Positions 1-4,799 of a stretch of 6,635 nt of DNA are shown here, piece after piece; position 1 is the first letter of the stretch, and each line of letters starts with the position of its first letter. A model generated the notes under the pieces. That model was given only the letters and a program-made list of their open reading frames with translations, made no database searches and was not told the origin of the DNA. Where the stretch lies: the NCBI GenBank assembly GCA_030695265.1, contig JAUYTA010000880.1, positions 1-6,635 of the forward strand. The letters run 5' to 3'. Source of the DNA: Bacteroidota bacterium (GTDB taxonomy: Bacteria > Bacteroidota > Bacteroidia > Bacteroidales > Prolixibacteraceae). The translations under genes were made by a program, and so were the position numbers.

Positions 1-373
1 ATTCGGAATGTGCGGTGGAAATCGGACTGATGAAAAAGTAGGCCGTTGATGCGATTAAACTAGCCGCGACTGCAAACAGAAAGTTTTTTAAGGCCTGCAT
101 GAACAGTGGAATATTGTAGGTTGCCACACTATAACCCATGCCATTAATAGGCCCCATCAGTGGCGAAATTAACATGGCTCCAATAATTACCGCAGTGGAA
201 TTAATGTTCAATCCAACTGATGCGATAATAATTGCAAATGCCAGGATCCAAAGGTTAGTACCTTTAAAAACCAATTCCTTTTTTATAGTTTCATGAATAA
301 TATCGAAGTGGTCAAGCTCGCTGTCAAGCTCAATGTACCCCAGAATTTTTGAAACCAACTGCGAATGTTTCAT
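1..373 (-). CDS. DUF389-family membrane protein (N-terminal part, runs off window)
   Basis: The first 124 codons are present and the gene continues beyond the left edge. The start ATG (373-371) is well fixed because an in-frame TAA lies two codons upstream. Residues 1-38 are charged and probably cytosolic. A hydrophobic stretch follows at about 41-58, and then the most diagnostic segment at 59-75, with STAVIIGAMLISPLMGPI, which is characteristic of DUF389 (TIGR00341-type) proteins. A further hydrophobic segment lies at about 88-116. Family members are multi-pass inner-membrane proteins, usually well over 300 residues, so most of the protein is missing here. Their biochemical function is unknown. 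The gene is divergent from the TonB receptor gene across 180 bases, so the two need not be functionally linked. I am confident of the family and propose no role. Confidence 0.85.
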   Translation of the reverse strand, partial: MKHSQLVSKILGYIELDSELDHFDIIHETIKKELVFKGTNLWILAFAIIIASVGLNINSTAVIIGAMLISPLMGPINGMGYSVATYNIPLFMQALKNFLFAVAASLIASTAYFFISPISTAHSE

Positions 374-469
374 TAATTATAGTTTTTGAAAAACAGCAAT
401 GGTTTTGCATGTATTGGATGTAAATATAAAAAAGTTCCTTGAAGGATTATCGGGCTGGATAAAAGTTCA

Positions 470-477
470 CAAAAATA
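470..477 (-). promoter_or_regulatory. Possible -7 element for the DUF389 gene
   Basis: Read on the minus strand, these bases are TATTTTTG, a full match to the Bacteroidota -7 element TAnnTTTG. No good TTTG-like -33 element sits 17-23 bases upstream. The implied leader to the ATG at 373 would be about 90 bases. In AT-rich DNA such a match can occur by chance, so this is a weak candidate. Confidence 0.2.
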
Positions 478-492
478 TCCCTATTTGTTGGG

Positions 493-524
493 ATTGTTAA
501 CTCTTCTCCCATGATGTAGATTTG
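493..524 (+). promoter_or_regulatory. Bacteroidota-type promoter for the TonB receptor operon
   Basis: A -33-like ATTG (493-496) is separated by 20 bases from TAGATTTG (517-524), which matches the TAnnTTTG -7 consensus used by the Bacteroidota primary sigma factor. Transcription would begin near 531, leaving a leader of about 20-25 bases before the ATG at 554. That leader carries the purine-rich AAAGGA (541-546), placed 7 bases before the start. Assignment rests on consensus, spacing and position only. Confidence 0.5.
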
Positions 525-553
525 CCATCGAATAAAAATCAAAGGATGGGAAG

Positions 554-2431
554 ATGAGAAATTTTTTAATTTTAATTGTTGCGTTATTTATTGGAATTGC
601 TGAATTGAATGCACAATGTCAGATATCGGGCAATCTGATTGATTCGGGGAAAGAAGCGGTTGCTTACGGAAATGTTTTTATTGAAGGTGTTGACAGTCAG
701 ATTAAAGTTGGAGTATTAACCGACGACAAAGGTTATTTCTGCCTGAAAAATATCCGTAAGGGAGCGTATAACCTGACAGTTTCGATGATGGGTTTCGAAA
801 CTTATTCGACACAGGTTACCCTGACAGATGATGATTTAAATGTAATCCTTCCAGATATCGCTATGCAGACTTCAAACACAAATTTGGCGGAAGTGATAGT
901 TACCGGAACTGCACACGTTAGTCAGATCAAACCTTCGTCAATCAAGTATAAAACCAGCTCATTAATTTCTGAAAGTGGCGGAACTGCCGGCGATATTCTC
1001 AAAAACATGCCTTCGGTGGCCATGGGTGGAAGTCCGGGGCACAACCGCGACATACGGTTTCGTGGTTTGGGAAACGCTTACACCAAAGTGCTGATCAATG
1101 GCCGTGAGTCAGGTTTGAGTGGCAACAACCGTGAAACTGTACTCGATCAGATTCCGGCTGCAAGCATCAGTTACATCGAAATTATTGCTGTTCCCGGTTC
1201 CGAATATCAGTCGGAAGGCATCAACGGGATTGTCAACATTGTGCTGAAAGACAATCTGAACTATGGATTGCACGGGAAAGTTGAAGCAATGGCCGGCAAT
1301 CACGACGGACAAGCAGGTGGAATCTCGCTTTCGAATAAAACCGAAAAACTAAACCTGTTTGCCAACTACGATTTTTTACGCCGAAATGTACCGAAACCAA
1401 AAGATAAGCTCAAAACCGATTTGAAAGATGGGCAGATTACCCAAATTGAAAACTCGTATGAGTATGAAGACAAGTCGTTTACCAACCACAATCTGCGTAC
1501 AGGGTTCGATTATTACTTCAAGCCAAAAACAAAGTTTACCGGGGAGTACATATTTGGTTATCAGTTGGAGGACAAAGACAAAAGCCTCGATTTTACCCGA
1601 ACCGATGCCAGTGGAAAATTTAAATCCCGTGGTCAGGAACTGAAAACAGAATACAAACCCAACGAGTATCATCAGGTATTTTCGGCGCTCGAACATACAT
1701 TTTCAAATCAGGCAAAATTTTCGGTAAATGCCAGCTACCAGATCGATGAGCAGAAAAAAACGGATGAGAAAGCCACTTATGTGCTCACCCGGGCGGGGAA
1801 ATGGGCCAACTTTCAACCCGCTTTGGAGAATAAAAATGAAAAGCAAAAAGGAGAAAAACTGCTTTGGAACGCCAACATCACCAAGTTAAAACTGGCAAAA
1901 AATCTCCTGACTTTTGGCTATTCAGGAGAATTGGACAACCGCACTTTTAACAACACCACCGATAAGTTCAGTTATAAAGATACTTCCTGGACCAAATCGA
2001 GCAATGGTTTCGACAATTTTAAAGTGACCGAAACCACCCATGCGTTCTATGTTTCCGACGAATATAATGTGCGCTTTTTAAAACTAAAGACAGGTTTGCG
2101 CTTTGAAGCTACTCAAACAGTTGGGAATGCCGAAACCACTTCGTTGGAAGGTGATAAATCATACGGTCTGTTGTTACCGTCGGCATCAGCCACTTTTAAT
2201 ATCGACAAAACCCAATACATTACACTGAACTTTGGCCGCCGCATTCGCCGCCCGGGTTTTAAAGACCTCAATCCGTTTACCGAACAGAAGGAACCAACCA
2301 AGATTTCGAAAGGAAATCCGGCGCTGAAACCGGAAAAAGCATGGGCGTACGAAGTGGGTTACCTGAAGAACTTCGATAAGTTTAATGTTGGGGCCAACCT
2401 TTTTTACCGCGACATAACCGATGTAATCTAG
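554..2431 (+). CDS. TonB-dependent outer-membrane receptor, ends early at in-frame amber
   Basis: This is the first 625 codons of a receptor that would bind an unidentified substrate at the cell surface and import it using TonB-ExbBD energy. Residues 1-20 form a signal peptide (MRNFLILIVALF, cleavage likely after Ala20). Residues 21-105 are a carboxypeptidase-regulatory-like beta-sandwich (YGNVFIEG, then DDKGYFCLKNI). LAEVIVTG at 111-118 resembles the usual lead-in to the plug. The plug spans about 120-232, including DIRFRGLG, VLINGRES and EGINGIVNIVLK. The beta-barrel follows and resembles the Outer membrane protein beta-barrel family PF14905; RRPGFKDLNPF and GNPALKPE (587-594) are typical near its C-terminal third. 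The frame then meets TAG at codon 626, just after RDITDVI. A barrel cut here would lack its last strands and the C-terminal assembly signal, so it would probably not fold. The missing 163 codons follow directly in the same frame (2432-2923). The start is supported by the signal peptide and an AAAGGA motif upstream. Confidence 0.9.
   Translation: MRNFLILIVALFIGIAELNAQCQISGNLIDSGKEAVAYGNVFIEGVDSQIKVGVLTDDKGYFCLKNIRKGAYNLTVSMMGFETYSTQVTLTDDDLNVILPDIAMQTSNTNLAEVIVTGTAHVSQIKPSSIKYKTSSLISESGGTAGDILKNMPSVAMGGSPGHNRDIRFRGLGNAYTKVLINGRESGLSGNNRETVLDQIPAASISYIEIIAVPGSEYQSEGINGIVNIVLKDNLNYGLHGKVEAMAGNHDGQAGGISLSNKTEKLNLFANYDFLRRNVPKPKDKLKTDLKDGQITQIENSYEYEDKSFTNHNLRTGFDYYFKPKTKFTGEYIFGYQLEDKDKSLDFTRTDASGKFKSRGQELKTEYKPNEYHQVFSALEHTFSNQAKFSVNASYQIDEQKKTDEKATYVLTRAGKWANFQPALENKNEKQKGEKLLWNANITKLKLAKNLLTFGYSGELDNRTFNNTTDKFSYKDTSWTKSSNGFDNFKVTETTHAFYVSDEYNVRFLKLKTGLRFEATQTVGNAETTSLEGDKSYGLLLPSASATFNIDKTQYITLNFGRRIRRPGFKDLNPFTEQKEPTKISKGNPALKPEKAWAYEVGYLKNFDKFNVGANLFYRDITDVI
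2429..2431 (+). other. In-frame amber (TAG) codon interrupting the receptor gene
   Basis: TAG is codon 626 of a reading frame that otherwise stays open from 554 to the TAA at 2921-2923. The flanking peptides read as one barrel segment: RDITDVI, stop, KTITEDENNIV, with no deletion or frame change. A single C-to-T change from CAG (Gln) is the simplest origin, though GAG, AAG and several other codons are also one step away. Other complete genes here end in TAA or TGA, and the 612 visible GH42 codons contain no TAG, so a reassigned amber codon is unlikely. A sequencing error remains possible. Confidence 0.85.
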
Positions 2432-2923
2432 AAAACAATTACCGAAGACGAAAATAACATTGTAACCGAGCAACCTCAAAATGCCGGTCGGGCTTATGTG
2501 GCTGGTTACGAGCTGATGTCAACCCTGAAACCTTTCGATTTCTGGCAGCTTACTGCAAGTTTTTCACAGTTCGAATCTGAAATTACCAGCGGCGACTATC
2601 GGGGCGATGCGCTGGCCGATCAGTACAAATGGTCGGCAAAAGCCATTACCGATTTTACTTTCCCGCACGGATGGTCGGTGCAACTATCCGGAAATGCTGT
2701 CGGCCCAAAAATTTCGAATGCAAAGGAGGAAAGCACCATCTGGTTTGCCGACTTCGGTGTGGAAAAAAAGATACTTGCCAACGGTGCATTTACTTTCCGC
2801 ATGACAGACGTATTTGACAGTCTTTCGAAAGTAAAAACTGAGAAAACGGACAAATCGGTTACCAATGAAACCGAGCATACTTTGGGACAACTATTTTTAG
2901 TGGGACTAAACTGGAAATTCTAA
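2432..2923 (+). pseudogene. C-terminal part of the TonB-dependent receptor beyond the amber codon
   Basis: These 163 codons are in the same frame as the receptor above and carry the rest of its beta-barrel. The stretch shows alternating aromatic and polar residues typical of transmembrane strands (for example FWQLTASFSQFES and WSVQLSGNAVG). It ends LGQLFLVGLNWKF, with the terminal Phe expected of a BAM-recognised outer-membrane protein. Together with the upstream part it gives 789 residues, a normal size for this receptor type. A GTG at 2498 (reading VAGYELM) could be scored as a start, but it has no signal peptide and falls inside a barrel strand, so independent translation is not credible. 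Without readthrough or correction of the TAG this segment is not made. No further stops or shifts are seen, so any inactivation looks recent. Confidence 0.8.
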
Positions 2924-2936
2924 AACTTAAAATACG

Positions 2937-3659
2937 ATGTTTACTTACAAACAAATAAGAGTCTGGCACAAATGGCCGGGAATCCTTTTCCTTTTTCCTG
3001 CTTTCCTTATCAGCATAACTGCTATATTTTTGGCATTGGATGGCTTTTTGCACATGGATCGGGTTAAAATTAACCTCCCATTTACGACTGATAATTATTC
3101 TGAAAATGAAATAAAGTCGATGGTTGTAGCTGCTGACCGGCAATATGTTGGTTCCAAAAACGGACTTTATATCGTTGAAGGTAGTCGGGTCAGTTCTGTT
3201 CCTGAATTGGCGGGAAGTGATGTCCGCTCATTGTTACTGGTGAACGATACCTTGTATATTTCCAGCAAACAAGGTTTATGGCGGTTGGCAGGCAGCACAG
3301 TTGTCCGGTTAATTGATAAGGATGTATTTCATGTCAGCATGTCCAATAACCAACTGTTGGTGAGCGCCGGAAAAAAGGGAATTATCCAGCTCGACCATAA
3401 TGGAAAGGAAGTAAAAAATAATCCGTTGGCTGGCGATATTACTTCAAAACTGGACGGATCGAAACAAAAGCAACCGCAAACTCTGCATAAACTGGTGATT
3501 GATTTACATACCGGCGAAGCCATTGTTGGAAAAACGATGATGCCATATTGGATTGCCTTCAGTGGGATACAAATGCTATTGCTTACTTTGACCGGATGCT
3601 GGTTTGCCTTCAGGAAAAAGCCGGGAATAAAAAAAAGTCTAATTATGGAAGGTAAATGA
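2937..3659 (+). CDS. PepSY-associated TM protein with propeller-like periplasmic repeats
   Basis: This is a 240-residue inner-membrane protein with two predicted helices. Helix 1 (about 14-35) is preceded by RVWHKWPGILF, and helix 2 (about 203-225) is followed by a basic FRKKPGIKKS tail. LHKLVIDLHTGEAIVG (183-198) just before helix 2 is the classic PepSY-associated TM signature, seen in proteins such as PiuB-like reductases and in small partners of Bacteroidota TonB receptors. Between the helices lies a periplasmic region of about 165 residues. It holds three similar units at 70-85 (YVGSKNGLYIVEGSRV), 107-122 (YISSKQGLWRLAGSTV) and about 142-156 (VSAGKKGIIQLDHNG), spaced about 35-37 residues and resembling beta-propeller blades. 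The start ATG lies 13 bases after the receptor stop with no promoter between, so it is probably cotranscribed. The context suggests a role in receptor-dependent uptake, possibly of iron complexes; that is inference. No heme-binding or reductase motif is evident. Confidence 0.8.
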   Translation: MFTYKQIRVWHKWPGILFLFPAFLISITAIFLALDGFLHMDRVKINLPFTTDNYSENEIKSMVVAADRQYVGSKNGLYIVEGSRVSSVPELAGSDVRSLLLVNDTLYISSKQGLWRLAGSTVVRLIDKDVFHVSMSNNQLLVSAGKKGIIQLDHNGKEVKNNPLAGDITSKLDGSKQKQPQTLHKLVIDLHTGEAIVGKTMMPYWIAFSGIQMLLLTLTGCWFAFRKKPGIKKSLIMEGK

Positions 3660-3708
3660 GAGCCAATGGAATAAAAATCAAAATAATGATCAAAGCGATC
3701 AGAATCAT
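3643..3708 (-). CDS. Possible 21-residue hydrophobic micropeptide ORF
   Basis: The ORF encodes 21 residues that are almost entirely hydrophobic (MILIALIIILIFI, then PLALIYLP), enough for one membrane helix. Its ATG overlaps the TAA of the 26-codon ORF upstream as TAATG, an arrangement typical of translational coupling. Its 3' end overlaps the last 17 bases of the convergent PepSY gene. It could be a real small membrane protein, the displaced C-terminus of a frameshifted gene, or chance. I recognise no family, and a 21-codon ORF in AT-rich DNA is weak evidence. Confidence 0.15.
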   Translation of the reverse strand: MILIALIIILIFIPLALIYLP

Positions 3709-3788
3709 TAGAACCAGTTCGGGAGCAAGTTTAACAGATGAGCTTCGTAGCTGTATGTAAAACTGATAATTACCGTCCAGTTGCCCAT
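3708..3788 (-). CDS. Possible 26-residue ORF behind the TSUP gene, DUF2007-like start
   Basis: The ATG at 3788-3786 lies three bases after the TSUP stop, in the same frame. A good AAAAGGA Shine-Dalgarno-like sequence formed by the last TSUP codons precedes it. The product begins MGNWTVIISFTYSYEAHLL and ends LPNWF. The pattern M-x-NW-x-x-I-x-SFTY-x-x-EAHL resembles from memory the first strand and helix of DUF2007 putative signal-transducing proteins. Those are about 65-75 residues or longer, so this would be a truncated remnant. The remainder of such a domain is not recognisable in the other frames. The start signal makes it more credible than a random ORF; the family guess is tentative. Confidence 0.3.
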   Translation of the reverse strand: MGNWTVIISFTYSYEAHLLNLLPNWF

Positions 3789-3791
3789 GAT

Positions 3792-4556
3792 TTATCCTTT
3801 TATAAAGTAAACCGTAGCCGCAATCAATCCGGCAGAAACCACGATCCAGCGCAACATTTCAGGTTTTATTTTTCCGGCCAGTTTTCCCCCCAGCAATCCC
3901 CCCAGAATTGATCCAAATGCCATCACAAAAGCGATCCACCAATCTACTTTTCCGGAGAAAACAAAATAAATAGCCGCTGCGAGGTTAATGGCAAATCCAA
4001 GCGCCTGTTTCAGAAAATTCAACCTTGTAAGCGAATCGTCGGTAACCAAACCCAGTACAGCCATCAGGATAACTCCCAGTCCGGCGCCGAAATAGCCACC
4101 GTAAATGGCTGCCAGAAAAACCATTGTCAGCATAAAAAACGGACTGTGTTTTTCATGGTGCACATTCCCCATGCGCGCAACCACCCAATTTTTAACCGGA
4201 ACCTGAACCGCGAGCAACAAAGTCGCCAGCAAAATAAGATATGGAATAACGCTTCTGAAGGAACTTTCGCTGGTATTGATGAGAAGTAAACCACCGGCAA
4301 CGCCACCAACAATGGCAACCGGCAATAATTTAAGCAAACGTTTGTATTGCGATTGGAAAAAATCGCGCTGCGCCCACATTCCGCCAATGGTTCCGGGCAC
4401 CAGTGCAACGGTATTGGTAACATTTGCAACTACCGGCGGAATTCCTATTGCCAGTAGCGCCGGAAAACTAACCAGCGTTCCGCCTCCTGCAATGGCATTG
4501 ATAAAACCAGCGGCCAGTGCTGCCAGGAAAATCAAAACTTCGTTGAAAAGGGACAT
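3792..4556 (-). CDS. TSUP (TauE/SafE) family membrane permease
   Basis: This is a 254-residue, very hydrophobic inner-membrane protein of the TauE/SafE family (PF01925), whose members export or import anions and organosulfur compounds such as sulfite or sulfoacetate. The family's internal duplication is visible. The first half opens with AAGFINAIAGGGTLVSFPAL (15-34) and continues through ANVTNTVALVPGTIGG. The second opens with AAIYGGYFGAGLGVILMAVLG (149-169) and contains LNFLKQALGFAINLAAAIYF. A charged loop at about 121-138 (KNWVVARMGNVHHEKH) separates the halves. About eight helices fit the length, which is usual for the family. I chose the ATG at 4556. A TTG 39 bases upstream is in frame, but it would add a polar 13-residue extension and lies inside the likely promoter. 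The substrate cannot be told; no cysteine or sulfur-metabolism gene is adjacent. Tiny ORFs follow on the same strand after 3 bases. Confidence 0.9.
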   Translation of the reverse strand: MSLFNEVLIFLAALAAGFINAIAGGGTLVSFPALLAIGIPPVVANVTNTVALVPGTIGGMWAQRDFFQSQYKRLLKLLPVAIVGGVAGGLLLINTSESSFRSVIPYLILLATLLLAVQVPVKNWVVARMGNVHHEKHSPFFMLTMVFLAAIYGGYFGAGLGVILMAVLGLVTDDSLTRLNFLKQALGFAINLAAAIYFVFSGKVDWWIAFVMAFGSILGGLLGGKLAGKIKPEMLRWIVVSAGLIAATVYFIKG

Positions 4557-4577
4557 TGTGTTTTTTTGATTGAAATG

Positions 4578-4609
4578 CAAAGATGAAAAAAGCAAAGGAG
4601 AATGACAAA
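4578..4609 (-). promoter_or_regulatory. Bacteroidota-type promoter for the TSUP gene
   Basis: On the minus strand, TTTG (4609-4606) is followed after 20 bases by CATCTTTG (4585-4578), one base from the TAnnTTTG consensus. Transcription would begin near 4571, giving a short leader of about 15 bases before the ATG at 4556. This placement also argues against the TTG at 4595 as start. Support is consensus and spacing only. Confidence 0.4.
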
Positions 4610-4643
4610 AAGGGGAAAGTGGTCAGTCGCAGTATAAAAAGAC

Positions 4644-4669
4644 AAAGGCAAAGGCGAAGGGGAAAAGGG
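4644..4669 (+). repeat. Short degenerate hexamer repeat in a purine-rich tract
   Basis: Two exact AAAGGC units (4644-4655) are followed by the related GAAGGG and GAAAAGGG. They lie within a wider purine-dominated stretch, about 4585-4670, in the divergent intergenic region. It codes for nothing recognisable. Similar AAAGG-like words occur just to the left (4594-4600 and 4607-4619). Confidence 0.5.
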
Positions 4670-4679
4670 TGATCAGTAG

Positions 4680-4714
4680 TTCCTGATTGCCGACATGGCA
4701 GGTGTCGCAGGGAA
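4680..4714 (+). promoter_or_regulatory. Imperfect inverted repeat upstream of the GH42 promoter
   Basis: CGACA (4691-4695) and TGTCG (4703-4707) flank a 7-base loop. An outer pair, TTCCTG (4680-4685) and CAGGGAA (4708-4714), extends the symmetry, with five unpaired bases on the left arm and one on the right. It lies about 20 bases upstream of the proposed GH42 -33 element, a position suited to a regulator-binding site. It has no U-tract, so a terminator is unlikely. No known operator is recognised. Confidence 0.3.
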
Positions 4715-4732
4715 TTTGAATTTAAATAAGTG

Positions 4733-4767
4733 TTTGTTATACGTTTACCGTCTATTGTATATATTTG
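4733..4767 (+). promoter_or_regulatory. Bacteroidota-type promoter for the GH42 gene
   Basis: TATATTTG (4760-4767) is a full match to the TAnnTTTG -7 element. TTTG at 4733-4736 lies 23 bases upstream, at the long end of the accepted spacing. Transcription would begin near 4774, leaving a leader of about 26 bases before the ATG at 4800. The leader has no clear Shine-Dalgarno sequence, as is common in this phylum. Confidence 0.55.
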
Positions 4768-4799
4768 TGCATTAACTGATCAAACTTAAACCATTAGAA

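Noticed and set aside
531..543. Thirteen-base word AATAAAAATCAAA repeated near 3670
   Set aside because: It is low-complexity AT-rich sequence with only two copies and no flanking structure, which is expected by chance.
1376..1696. Minus-strand ORF of 106 codons inside the receptor gene
   Set aside because: It is antisense to the beta-barrel region. Its hydrophobic stretches arise from reverse-complemented Lys, Glu and Asn codons, and no start signal is seen.
2429..2431. Recoded amber codon inserting Gln or another residue, as in some recoded phages
   Set aside because: The surrounding genes look like ordinary host chromosome, no other in-frame TAG is visible, and nothing nearby suggests a suppressor tRNA.
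2498..2923. Independent gene starting at the GTG at 2498
   Set aside because: It is the in-frame continuation of the receptor barrel. It has no signal peptide, and its start falls within a conserved barrel strand.
3685..3709. Hairpin between the convergent genes (TGATC/GATCA at 3687-3701, or AATGAT/ATCATT) as a terminator
   Set aside because: The stems are only 5-6 AT-rich pairs, the two foldings exclude each other, and no U-tract follows on either strand.
3686..3760. Plus-strand 24-codon ORF after the PepSY gene
   Set aside because: Its product resembles no family, it has no ribosome site, and it lies antisense to the small minus-strand ORFs. It is probably chance.
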